Shown in pieces: positions 34,123 to 43,608 of a DNA stretch of 64,000 nt. This DNA is from Limnanthes douglasii subsp. nivea (lineage: Eukaryota; Streptophyta; Magnoliopsida; Brassicales; Limnanthaceae), in contig JAUPFV010000004.1 of the NCBI GenBank assembly GCA_036936605.1, positions 296,340,009 through 296,404,008 on the forward strand, given 5' to 3'. Numbering within the stretch: the stretch's first letter is position 1; the number at the start of each line of letters is the position of its first letter. The notes beneath the pieces were generated by a model. It made no database searches. It was given only the letters and a program-made list of their open reading frames with translations, and was not told the origin of the DNA. The translations under genes and the position numbers were made by a program.

Positions 34123-36465
34123 ATGAATCCGGATAATCCAGAGCTTCCACCAGCTTTGCTCGAAGTTGTGGAAGAGAACGATGAATATACTGTCCAGGAG
34201 CGTGACAGGTTGAGGGTTGAAATAGAAGCTCTGAGGGCTGAAAAGGCCAAGATGGGCATGAAGGAGAAATCTAAAGCATCAGTTACTCATCGTTCTGATA
34301 ACCCTCGAGAGCATGAGGCTTCAAAGACTCATGTGAGCACTAAAAAGACACATGCCAGTTCAAAAAAGTCTCACCGGTCCAAGCCTGTGGAGAGTTCTGA
34401 CTCAAGTTCAGAATCTTCGGACAGCTCTTCGGACAGTGAGGGAAATGAAAAATCCTTGTCCTCCAGTAGTGATGAAGGGCGAACCAGGAAAAAACAGAAG
34501 CAAGTTAAAAAGTATTCCAGAAAAAGAGACCACCATGGAAGAATGAAAAGGCACATTGGGAAAGGATCATCTCACAGCCGGAGACATATAGACCGGATGC
34601 TGGTGGATCCATTTGCCTTCCATGATGAGCCATGTATCTTTGCAACACCTAATGAGGATACCGTGTTCAGTCGTGGAAGGAATTGGAGGCAGTCTCCACT
34701 GTCTTCTAAAATCCTATCCGGAAACCTCCCCAAGAGGTTCGATAGCACCAAGATGGAGAAGTACGATGGCAGTACTGATCCAGACAATCATCTAGAGCAA
34801 TTCAAGAACTTCATGATGAACTTTGATGATGATGATAAACTACTCTGCAGGGCATTCTCCCAGTCCTTTACGGGGAGTGCTCTGAAGTGGTACAACAGCC
34901 TTCCTCAGGGTTGTATCAGAGACTTTGATACCTTTTGGGTAGCCTTTCGAAGGCAATTTGTGGGGAGTAAGGAGCTCAAGGGCAATGGAGATACCATAAT
35001 CCATTGTGCCCAAGAGCCAAATGAATCGTTGAAAGAATACATAAGTCGTTTGGTGAACACAAAGAACGGGCTGGCTGATTGCTTTGAACAAGTGGCAATA
35101 GCATCCCTGAGACAAGGTTTGAACCCGGGCAACCTGGCCGATTCAGTAACAAGGAAGAAAGCCATGACCTGGGGTGGATTGCTGAATCAAGTCGGCAAGC
35201 AAATAAATGTTGATGAAACAAAAAAGACCAGGGTACATAGACAGGTGAGATTCACCCCGGTAACACCAACTCCCAATCAAAACCAGTCCGGAAACAAAGC
35301 TAGAGAAACCGGACAGGGGCATGGAAGAGGAAAAGCTCAGTCTCAACCAGCTGCTCCTGCACAAAGTCAGCAGTCTAGAAACAAAAGGGGGCCGTGGGTC
35401 CAACCGGAGTGGTTTGCAGATCTCAAAGAAAGTGTGGCGACCATTTTCGAAAAAACTAAAGATGAAGTACACTACCGGAGACCGGCAACCTTGCAGTCTC
35501 CCAGAGAACATCGAAACAGTTCTTTTTGTCAATATCACAATGATATTGGCCATACTACTGATGATTGCATAGCCTTGAAACAGGAGGTTCAGAACCTGAT
35601 TGAAAGAGGGAAATTGGGTGCATACGTTAAAAGAAGAGGAGGCAACAGGCCTGATAACACTCACCGGGCTGGTCCGGTTAATGCTGCCCCAGAAGGGGCT
35701 ATGGTAATCGTTGAAAGGTTTGATGTGGAATCTGAATACTTAGACCCTGATCCAACAAGAAACAGAGTGGGTGCAATTGAGGAGCGTTCCAGGTCGGTCT
35801 CCGGGCTCATTAAATTCTTTGAGTCCTTGACAATTTTCGGAGGGGACACTGTAACGGCTCCTACCACTTCATCAAGAAAAAGGCATGTTCATAATTTGGC
35901 TACCCAATTAGAAGGGGGCATGACCTCTTATCAATCATCAAGTTTATTCCCATTCATTGTCTTTGATGGGGATGATTTGAGAGACATTGCTGGCCCTCAT
36001 GAAGATGCTGTTGTCATAGGAGCATCGATAGGGGGCAATGAGATAAGGCGAATCCTGGTAGATACTGGGAGCTCTGCCAATATCCTTTTCTTAGATACTT
36101 ACAAGAAAATGAAAAATCCAGCTGTGATTCAAAAGTCAGACCGATCGATTGTAGGCTTCACGGGCAGCTCAGCTGATGTAATCGGTGAGTTCGAAGAAGA
36201 AGTATTGTTGGGCAGAGGCCCTTTTAAGAAAACGGTCAGGATACTTTTCATTGTGGTGGACTGTCCCACTTGTTACAATGCTATTCTAGGGAGATCTTGG
36301 CTCTCTAGGATGCATGCAGTGGCCTCAACAGTCCATCAGTGTCTAAAATACGCTGTTCAGGGGCAGGTTGGGGTTGTCCGGAGCAGTCAAAAAGTTGCAA
36401 GAGAATGTTATGCCACTGCCTTGGCTCCACGAACGCTGGGGGCAGTCCGTGTACTTGACCAATAG
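34123..36465 (+). CDS. Gag-protease polyprotein
   Basis: The product is 780 aa. The N-terminal part has a charged helix (residues 20-50) and a serine/aspartate-rich acidic stretch (about 88-120) followed by basic sequence. The gag domain covers about 206-345 (KYDGSTDPDNHLEQF, WYNSLPQ, ESLKEYISR). A zinc-knuckle variant, CQYHNDIGHTTDDC, starts at about 469. The retropepsin has its active site DTGSSAN at about 647 and LGRSWL at about 722. The protein forms the particle and cleaves the polyprotein. The start is the first ATG after the primer site. The ORF ends at a UAG, and the same frame stays open into pol, so readthrough could give gag-pol. Confidence 0.93.
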   Translation: MNPDNPELPPALLEVVEENDEYTVQERDRLRVEIEALRAEKAKMGMKEKSKASVTHRSDNPREHEASKTHVSTKKTHASSKKSHRSKPVESSDSSSESSDSSSDSEGNEKSLSSSSDEGRTRKKQKQVKKYSRKRDHHGRMKRHIGKGSSHSRRHIDRMLVDPFAFHDEPCIFATPNEDTVFSRGRNWRQSPLSSKILSGNLPKRFDSTKMEKYDGSTDPDNHLEQFKNFMMNFDDDDKLLCRAFSQSFTGSALKWYNSLPQGCIRDFDTFWVAFRRQFVGSKELKGNGDTIIHCAQEPNESLKEYISRLVNTKNGLADCFEQVAIASLRQGLNPGNLADSVTRKKAMTWGGLLNQVGKQINVDETKKTRVHRQVRFTPVTPTPNQNQSGNKARETGQGHGRGKAQSQPAAPAQSQQSRNKRGPWVQPEWFADLKESVATIFEKTKDEVHYRRPATLQSPREHRNSSFCQYHNDIGHTTDDCIALKQEVQNLIERGKLGAYVKRRGGNRPDNTHRAGPVNAAPEGAMVIVERFDVESEYLDPDPTRNRVGAIEERSRSVSGLIKFFESLTIFGGDTVTAPTTSSRKRHVHNLATQLEGGMTSYQSSSLFPFIVFDGDDLRDIAGPHEDAVVIGASIGGNEIRRILVDTGSSANILFLDTYKKMKNPAVIQKSDRSIVGFTGSSADVIGEFEEEVLLGRGPFKKTVRILFIVVDCPTCYNAILGRSWLSRMHAVASTVHQCLKYAVQGQVGVVRSSQKVARECYATALAPRTLGAVRVLDQ
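36463..36465 (+). promoter_or_regulatory. UAG stop between protease and RT, possible readthrough site
   Basis: The context is CAA TAG CAG TTT. It resembles the leaky stop of the TMV type (UAG followed by CARYYA) except at the last base. The frame is open on both sides: 780 codons before it and over 960 after. Element B has a TAG at the same boundary (17643-17645, context GAA TAG AAA TTA on the minus strand). Readthrough is an inference; a spliced form or a recent mutation are alternatives. Confidence 0.5.
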
Positions 36466-39369
36466 CAGTTTGAGGGCCTTTCTGGGGGTGAGGGTGAAAT
36501 TGATGACCCCAGAGAGACCCCCGGAGTGTTGATCCCAGTTGAAGAGGTTGAGACACACTGCTTGGAAGAAGGGAAATTTGTCAAGATAGGGTCCAAAATG
36601 CCACAAGTGTTGAAAGAAGAGATGTTAAAATTCTTAAAAGACCATCAGCATGTCTTTGCTTGGTGCAATGCTGATGTTACTGGAGTTCCATCAGAGGTGA
36701 TTTCCCATCACCTATCTGTCCGGAGGAATGTGGCACCTGTGGTGCAAAAGAGGAGAGCTTTTTCAAAAGAAAAGGCTGATGTCATTGTACAAGAGGTTGA
36801 CAGACTCACAAAGATGGGGCACATTAAAGAATCTCAGTATCCTTTGTGGACTGCCAATCCAGTCTTGGTAAAAAAGAAAAACGGTAAATGGCGAATGTGC
36901 ATTGACTTCACAGATCTCAATCGAGCTTGCCCAAAAGACTTGTATCCAGTTCCCCGGATAGATCAGCTGGTAGATTCTACTTCTGGGAACAAGCTACTCT
37001 CCTTCATGGATGCTTTCTCCGGGTACAATCAAATCCAGGTGGATCCAAGGGATCAAGAGCATACCACTTTTGTTACGGATAGAGGTCTACACTGCTACAA
37101 GGTGATGCCTTTTGGTTTGAAAAATGCTGGGGCTACTTATCAAAGGTTAGTCAATAAGGCATTTGCTGATCAAATTGGAAGAAATATGGAGGTTTACATT
37201 GACGATATGATGGTGAAAAGTGTGGATGAGCAGCTGCACTTGTCCGACCTCCAGGAGACTTTTGCCAACCTGGCCAAGGTAAATTTAAAGTTAAATCCTG
37301 AAAAATGTGTGTTCGGAGTGCAGTCCGGGAAGTTCTTGGGGTATATTATAAGTGAGCATGGAATACAGCCTGACCCGGACCAACTCAATGCCTTGCTCCA
37401 AATGGAGCCTCCACGAAATGTTAAAGAAGTACAGCGGTTAACGGGGAGGTTAGCAGCTTTGAACAGATTCATCTCAAGGTCTTCGGACAGATGTGCTCCT
37501 TTATTTCAAACTTTGAAGGGTGCAAAGGGGTTTCAGTGGACACCACAGTGTGATGTGGCATTCAATGAAATCAAAAAGCATCTGTCCTCCCCCAAGACCT
37601 TGTTCAAACCAGTCGATGGGGAGACTCTTTTTGTGTATCTGGCTGTTTCAAGCTGTGCCATCAGTGTTGTGCTAGTGAGGGAGGTTGATGGGTACCCTCA
37701 CCCGGTATACTACATCAGCAAAAGCCTGATTGATGCTGAACGTCGTTACTTGAAACTTGAGAAACTAGCATTGGCCTTGGTGATAGCTGCAAGAAAGATG
37801 AGGCCTTATTTTCAGGCTCATCCTATCGTTGTCCGGACATCTTTCCCTTTAAAGAATGTCCTTCAAAAAGCAGACATTTCAAGCAGAATGACAAAGTGGT
37901 CAGTAGAGTTGGGGGACTTCGACATAGACTTTGCTCCTCGAACAGCAGTAAAAGCTCAAGCTGTGGCTGATTTTCTGGTCGAATTTCATTCTGATAGGGG
38001 CTCAGAACAATCTGCTGTTTCAAAAGACAAAAAAGTGTGGATTGTCCGAACAGATGGAGGATCCAGTGCCATAGGATCTGGGGCAGGAATATGTCTTACT
38101 TCCCCCTATGGGGACAACATGTTCCAAGCTATTTGTTTTGCTTTCAGAGCATCTAATAACGAGTCCGAATACGAAGCAGCTATAGCTGGGTTGAAATTGG
38201 CTTATATCTGTGGAGCAAAAAGGGTCAAGCTGCTAAGCGACTCCCAATTGCTTGTCCACCATGCCTTGGGCCTATCAGAAGCTAGAAAAGAACAATTGAT
38301 TAAATATTTACTTCTCCTGAAAAATGAAGCAATGAAGTTTAAAGCTGTTATCTATGAACATATTCCCCGGGCAGAGAATGAGCTAGCAGACTCATTGGCA
38401 ACAATAGCATACACGGAGTCCTATCCATGGATCCATGTGCTTGAAAGTCCTTCTATCCAACTTGATGAAGGGGAAAAAGAAGAAGTCTTTGAAATACAAG
38501 TGAATGAGCCTCAGGATTGGAGGTCTCCTCTTATACAATATCTGTCCGAAGGCATCATACCTTTGAATAAATCACAAGCCAGAATTCTAAAACACAAGGC
38601 TCGTGGTTTCATCATGATTAGAGAGGTCTTGTACAAGAAATCCTATAGCAAACCTCTCCTGCGCTGTTTAGGAGATCATGAGTCACAAATGGTTCTCTCC
38701 GAATTACATGATGGTGAGGGATCAGCCCATTGTGGATTTAGAGCATTGACAAGAAGAGTGCTTCTCTCCGGATATTATTGGCCTTCAATAATGAAAGATG
38801 CCAAGGAACTGGTAAGAAGGTGTGACCCATGCCAGAGGTACAGCAATGAAATTCATGTACCAGCCATTCCTATGGAATCAATTTCTGAGCCTATCCCTTT
38901 TGCTCGATGGGGATTAGACTTAGTTGGGCCTCTCCCTATGGCGTCCGGAGGGCGTAAAACCATAATCGTAGCCATTGACTACTTTTCGAAGTGGATAGAA
39001 GCAGCCCCCTTGGCAGGAACAACGTCAAAGGCTGTTATAAAATTCATTCTATCCAACATATGTTGCAGATTTGGTGTTCCCCAGAGAATAACAACAGACA
39101 ATGGGCCACAGTTTGACAACAGAGAGATGGAGAGCTTCTGTGCCTCAAGGGGTATTCAGCATTGCTTTTCTTCACCATTCCACCCACAAGCTAATGGGCA
39201 AGTTGAGGTGGCTAACAGAACAATACTGTCCGGTTTAAAGAAAATTTGGAAGGGGCTGCTGGGAAGTGGCCTAGTTATTTACAAGAAGTCTTGTGGGCTT
39301 AACGGACGACGCCTGGGGCTGCCACACAAGAATCACCTTTTGCCTTGGTCTATGGGATGGATGCAGTAG
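36466..39369 (+). CDS. Pol: RT, RNase H, second RNase H, integrase
   Basis: The frame is continuous with gag-pro after the UAG; the first ATG is at 36526. Counting from that ATG, RT spans about 100-275 (RMCIDFTDLNRACPKD, FMDAFSGYNQI, MPFGLKNAGATYQRL, YIDDMM at about 223-228). RNase H 1 is at about 365-440, with YYISKSLIDAERRYLKLEKLA. The second RNase H is at about 505-635, with RTDGGSS, ASNNESEYEAAIAGL and SDSQLLVHH. Integrase has an HHCC zinc region (about 727-772), then a core with LDLVGP, TDNGPQF and GQVEVANR (D, D, E). All catalytic residues I can see are kept. A 1-nt loss near 39238-39244 throws the C-terminal part out of frame, and this ORF ends at 39369. Confidence 0.93.
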   Translation, partial: QFEGLSGGEGEIDDPRETPGVLIPVEEVETHCLEEGKFVKIGSKMPQVLKEEMLKFLKDHQHVFAWCNADVTGVPSEVISHHLSVRRNVAPVVQKRRAFSKEKADVIVQEVDRLTKMGHIKESQYPLWTANPVLVKKKNGKWRMCIDFTDLNRACPKDLYPVPRIDQLVDSTSGNKLLSFMDAFSGYNQIQVDPRDQEHTTFVTDRGLHCYKVMPFGLKNAGATYQRLVNKAFADQIGRNMEVYIDDMMVKSVDEQLHLSDLQETFANLAKVNLKLNPEKCVFGVQSGKFLGYIISEHGIQPDPDQLNALLQMEPPRNVKEVQRLTGRLAALNRFISRSSDRCAPLFQTLKGAKGFQWTPQCDVAFNEIKKHLSSPKTLFKPVDGETLFVYLAVSSCAISVVLVREVDGYPHPVYYISKSLIDAERRYLKLEKLALALVIAARKMRPYFQAHPIVVRTSFPLKNVLQKADISSRMTKWSVELGDFDIDFAPRTAVKAQAVADFLVEFHSDRGSEQSAVSKDKKVWIVRTDGGSSAIGSGAGICLTSPYGDNMFQAICFAFRASNNESEYEAAIAGLKLAYICGAKRVKLLSDSQLLVHHALGLSEARKEQLIKYLLLLKNEAMKFKAVIYEHIPRAENELADSLATIAYTESYPWIHVLESPSIQLDEGEKEEVFEIQVNEPQDWRSPLIQYLSEGIIPLNKSQARILKHKARGFIMIREVLYKKSYSKPLLRCLGDHESQMVLSELHDGEGSAHCGFRALTRRVLLSGYYWPSIMKDAKELVRRCDPCQRYSNEIHVPAIPMESISEPIPFARWGLDLVGPLPMASGGRKTIIVAIDYFSKWIEAAPLAGTTSKAVIKFILSNICCRFGVPQRITTDNGPQFDNREMESFCASRGIQHCFSSPFHPQANGQVEVANRTILSGLKKIWKGLLGSGLVIYKKSCGLNGRRLGLPHKNHLLPWSMGWMQ

Positions 39370-39752
39370 CTCCCATAGAAAAGACACTCCCCTCTTTTCG
39401 TGTTCATAACTTCTCCAGACGGGCTAATGAAATGGCAGTTAGAAATCAACTTGATTTAATTGAAGAAAGGCGAGTAAAAGCTCATCTTAGAATGGCACAC
39501 TATCAAGGCTTGATGAGAAGCAGGTTTGCTTCTAAAGTTAAACGAAGGGATTTTCAACCAGGAGATAAGGTATTGAGGAAGGTTTTCTTGCATACCAAGG
39601 AAAAACACTTCGGAAAGCTGGCCCCAACTTGGGAGGGTCCATACATTGTGGTTGAAAGAATCAAGCCTGGCACATACTGGTTGGAAGACAAAGATGGCAG
39701 GGTTTTAACTCACCCTTGGAATATTGAACACCTTCGAATGTATTTGGAATAA
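39238..39752 (+). pseudogene. Integrase C-terminal part, out of frame
   Basis: After the 1-nt loss in the A run near 39238-39244, the true frame continues through a TAA at 39300-39302 and then is open to a stop at 39750-39752. It carries FALVYGMDAVAPIEKTLPSF, KVLRKVFLHTKE and TWEGPYIVVERIKPGTYWLE, the usual end of Tat integrases. Both defects come after the catalytic glutamate. The decayed element A keeps a codon other than stop at the place of this TAA, so the stop is private to this copy. Confidence 0.85.
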
Positions 39753-40217
39753 AACTTATGTAAATATTTACTTGTTTAAATATCCATGTAAATATTTGGG
39801 GGCATACCACTACCTCTCTCCGGCGCCACGGAGAGCTTTAAATGAAACTTGGAACTTTCTGGAATTAATTTTCTAAGTTTTTGCAAAATTCTGTTAATTG
39901 TCATACTATCCGGACTGAAAGATCTAAGGGCTACTTAAATTCTAGCCAGAGAAACTAAACACTCTCACAACACGATAACTTGAAATTACTTAAACTCCAA
40001 GATATTTAAACAGACTATGGAATAAGAGAAGGGATGTGCGAGATAAAACATTCATTCAATAAACTTAAAGTTGCCTTGGCCTTCCAAGGACTTTTTAAAC
40101 AAGTTTAAACACAATACAAAAATCTGTCCGGTCAAAACGGACAGCATCACAAAAAAAGGTGCCTTGGCCTTCCAAGGACTTTGGTTCGAACAGAAAGTAA
40201 ACAGAATAAATTACCAA
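39753..40217. other. Gap between converging pol and antisense gene
   Basis: A non-coding stretch of 465 bp between the pol stop (plus strand) and the antisense stop (minus strand). It holds TAAATATTTGGGGGCATACC just after pol, also recognisable in elements A and B, and the paired hairpins described separately. Confidence 0.7.
40074..40177 (-). terminator. Two CCTTGG/CCAAGG hairpins after the antisense gene
   Basis: TGCCTTGGCCTTCCAAGGAC occurs twice (CCTTGG at 40074-40079 and 40162-40167, CCAAGG at 40084-40089 and 40172-40177). They are about 41 and 129 nt past the antisense stop codon. Element A has the same pair at similar distances. They may mark or protect the 3' end of the antisense transcript; the function is inferred. 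Confidence 0.45.
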
Positions 40218-43177
40218 CTAAGGTAGGGCCTTTGAAGATGGCTCACCCTCATCTGTTCCCTTGGTCTTGATATCGCTTTTTTCCTCAATGACCTTCTTGC
40301 ATTTGGGGTCAGCCTCTTCTTCACCCGGACTCTCTCCGGTTTCCTCCTCGTCACCAGATGAGGATATATCAGTGTACCCTTCATCAACCATGGTCCAATA
40401 TGGGAGATCATCGTCATCCACGTAACGCCATAAGTCCCCAAGTCTCCTCTTCGGGAACTTCTCGTGAAATAGGAGGACCATGTCGGACTTCACCTTTTCA
40501 ATCAATAATTCCTCACTCCGGATCATCTCCCTGGCATAAGCATTAATTTTGGCCTTGATCATGGCCTCTTGATCCTTCACCAGAGCAGCTTTCTCGTCAG
40601 CAGCCTGAGTCACTGCATTCTCTAAAGCAAGTTTGTCAGTAGTCAGATTGGTGACAAGCTTCTCTTTTGCTGCAGTCTCATCTTTTGAGGTTTTCAAGTC
40701 CTTCTCCAACCCGGACAGCTTAGCCCGGAGATCTTCTAGGGTTTTCTCTAAAGAGGCAACTTTTGTGTTGCTTTCATTTTGACTCTTCTTCAGCTGTTCG
40801 TTCGACTCCTTGAGCAAGTCAACCTTAGTAGTGGCGGTCCTGAGGTCATCGGACAGTTTCTCCTTCTCAGACTTAAGTTCTTTGATGGTTTCTGCCTGAC
40901 TGCGGACTTGCCTCTCTAGGGTAAGTACTGGTTGTACGTTGCTCAGGAGGGAATGAGCTATAACGTCTCTCTCGCTGGAGACCAAGAAAGTCTTACCGTT
41001 GAAGTTTACTGTGTTGGAGCTGCTTGGGGGAACATATGGCCCAGCAAACTCATCTCTTGATAGACCAAGAAAGTAATCACCCAGAGGACCCAGGCCGGTG
41101 ACATCCACTTCGTCCATATTGATCTCTCCCCTTTCAATCTCATCAGTATGAAGTTCCCTTGGAATCCCTTCGTTAAGATTCTCCGGGATCTCTTCAGCCA
41201 ACGTTGGATCAATAGGGAAAGTGGGCTCCGGATCCCGGGGAGCAAACTCTTCTTCTTGAGAAATCTTCTTCTTTTTGGCCTCCTTATCAGCACTGTCACT
41301 CGTTTGCTTGCGAGTTCGTTTGGAGGCCCTTGAAGGTTTTGAGGGAGTCTCTCCGTGTTTCTTACTTTCCACTTCTACCACCTGAAGAAGGTTTGCATCA
41401 ACTTGAGCTGGGACTGGCACCTCTGTGTCAGTTGGAGCCTTTTTCTCCGTATCCGTTGCTGTTTTCCTCCATTTCTTCTTCTGGCCCTTCATTTTACTTG
41501 GGGCTTTGGCCCGGAGAGGGAGGAAAAGGGTCCCGTCTAGCTCGTGAGACCTTCTCAGCACTATGTCATCATCAGGAGGGGTGGAGAACTCCTCCCATGT
41601 TAAATCCCTTCGACCTGTGGTATTCCACAGGTGAGATCTAGCCAAGTTCCCCGAAGTGAAAGCCTTGTGAAACCGGTTCTCCCAGTTCTCTGCGGCCCAT
41701 GCATTTATCTTGCCACAGGTGACATGTCCGGCTTTCAGATAGTCTCCGAACTCTTTTGGCAGTTCTAATAAAACAAAAGAATAACTAGTTAGTGAAAGCT
41801 TAAAGAAGGGAAGATTCGAACAGAAACTTAAGGAAAGAACTTACGATCGCTTCTCCATCTACTTCGAAGAAGACTAGGATTCTCCCCAACCTTAATCTTC
41901 TTCCCATTCTCCCATGAGCCACTTATAAACAAGAACTGGCTCCTCCATTTATTCTCCGATTCCAGGAGATCATCGACGGCTTTCAGATTGTTCCCCATAT
42001 TAAAGTGATAAAAGGGGAACTGGTGATGTTTGCATAGACTTGCCACAGCAGCAAACTCTTCCATGGGAAGAGGGATTCCGGACAGCCTGGACGCCATAAT
42101 GCATGACATCAAGGTGTACCATCCGTTGGGGCTCAGCTGCGATGGACATAGCTTGACTAAATGGAAATAGCGCACTATCTCCGGATCCAATGGGAACCTT
42201 AGTCCCCAATTGAACAGCTCTGTAAAAAAGACAATCTCGTTTCTCTTCCAATCCATCGGGGTCTCCGGATCGATTGGAATTCGGATCTTTACGTTTTCAG
42301 GGATCCCCCACTTAGTGCGAAGCCGTCCCAAGTCTCTAGTATGAATAAACATGTACTTGGTTTTTAACAAAGATAAGAGATACTTAAATTCTACCTTGTG
42401 AAAGCAGGGCCCAACTTTCCCTTCAAGGCTCTCCGGCAGATCCGGACGGCTCAGGTACAAATCCTCTTTGCCTTTCTTGGCAACAACTATTGCAGTTTCA
42501 GCTTGTCCGGAAGACTCGGACTCAAACCTGACCTCCTCAGTGAAGTCTTCCATCCTCTCCTCCATTACTGTTGGGGGAGCTTCTGCAGAAACAGCCCGGG
42601 GAGGGATGAAGCTTGGTACAGCTGATCCTCCGGACTGGCGGCTCGTTGTATGTTTCTGAGTCCTCACCTCAGTTTGAGCTTCTGAGGTCGAAGTTTCCTT
42701 AGGAGGTAGTGGACTGCTAGCCTCCGGACCAACCGGCCTCTCCCGGAGGGTTCTAACAGTTGTCCTGGACCCTGACTCACTGGTATTTTTTGAGGAGAGT
42801 CCCTTAACCAGTCTACTTGGTCTTTTCATGATCAGCTTGTCTGGAGAATGATCGGAGTCGGACCCCATAGCAATAAAAGTGGTTTTCTTCCTAACACTGG
42901 TAACAGCGACCCCCGGTTCGACAGTGGGGATTGATTCTTGGACTGATGAGCCAGAAACTATTGGGGAGAGTGTTGATTGAAAGAGTTTTCTAGGTTTCGT
43001 ACCTTTCGAAGACGACGAACCTCTATCAGATTCTTCGATTGAAGGGGCTGGTTTTTCAACAGGCGACGCTGGAAGCCCTGCCGCAAGTCTCTTCTCTTTT
43101 TCAACCCTTTGAGCTTTTTCTAGTTCTGAAAGATTGAGCCAGCCACCCTTGATTAGAGCTGTTCTTGCTGTGAACAT
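40218..43177 (-). CDS. Antisense spliced gene of the Tat element (Transposase_28-like, coiled coil)
   Basis: Two exons, 43177-41845 and 41764-40218, joined across a GT-AG intron, give 2880 nt, or 959 aa and a stop. I chose the ATG at 43177 (MFTARTALIKGG), about 95 nt after a TATA box and conserved in elements A and C, over the upstream in-frame ATG at 43330, which lies before the TATA. Residues 1-250 are Ser/Pro-rich. About 250-405 is globular, with PETPMD, WGLRFPLDPEIVRYFH, PSQLSPNGWYTL and FPFYHFNMG, resembling PF04195. About 530-545 is lysine-rich (KMKGQKKKWRK), about 725-860 is a heptad coiled coil, and the tail is acidic. Extra antisense ORFs are known in Tat elements; their function is unknown. 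No enzyme motif was seen. Confidence 0.85.
41765..41844 (-). other. 80-bp intron of the antisense gene
   Basis: On the minus strand it starts GTAAGTTCTTTCC (from 41844) and ends TTTTGTTTTATTAG (to 41765), close to plant consensus sites, with a T-rich body. Joining the exons keeps the frame. Element A has an intron at the same codon. A spliced antisense RNA could not come from the element's sense transcript. Confidence 0.85.
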
Positions 43178-43600
43178 AAAACAACTAAGGAAAATTTGAA
43201 GTTTTAGAGAGATGAAGTTTTGAGTGAAATGACAAAGTAAAAGTGAAAATGAAACTGTGAAAGACAAATGGAATTTATAGTAAATGTAAAAAAGAGTTTG
43301 ATTCCTAGGAGAATCCGAAAATTTGGGCAATGATTAAAAAACGGCGCTGACGTCATCAAAAGCATTTAAAGAAGTTACCTGTTCAATAAAGTGGTGCGAT
43401 TTTCCAGATGAAAAAACGGCTGAAGTGACCAGCCAGGGTGTGACACGTGTCCCACTACCTCTGACAAAGAACCGTTTGGAATTCATAACAGTTGGGCTGT
43501 CCGGGCCTATCTCAATTCTCTTCGAATTGGAAAACCACTTCTTCAATCGGACTGTTTTTCAGTTCTTTAAACAAGGACACTTGTTCAAATACCTAAAAAA
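43178..43600 (-). promoter_or_regulatory. Internal antisense promoter
   Basis: On the minus strand a TATA box, CTATAAATTC, lies at 43280-43271. Further upstream are the palindromes TGACGTCA (43348-43355, a bZIP-type site) and CACGTG (43444-43449, a G-box). Element C keeps the TATA box (62599-62608) and the G-box (62429-62434) but not TGACGTCA. Site names come from known plant motifs; activity is inferred. Confidence 0.55.
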
Positions 43601-43608
43601 GGGGCTCT
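43595..43608 (+). promoter_or_regulatory. Polypurine tract
   Basis: AAAAAAGGGGCTCT directly precedes the 3' LTR and would prime plus-strand DNA. Element C has AAAAAAGGGGCTCC at the same place on the minus strand. Confidence 0.8.

Noticed and set aside
34371..36606. Minus-strand ORFs of 61-173 aa opposite gag-pro.
   Set aside because: Shadows of the gag-protease gene with no domains of their own.
43178..43330. Start of the antisense protein at 43330, giving a longer N-terminus.
   Set aside because: The extra 51 residues overlap the TATA box and are not conserved in element C, where the ATG at 62709 is the shared start.
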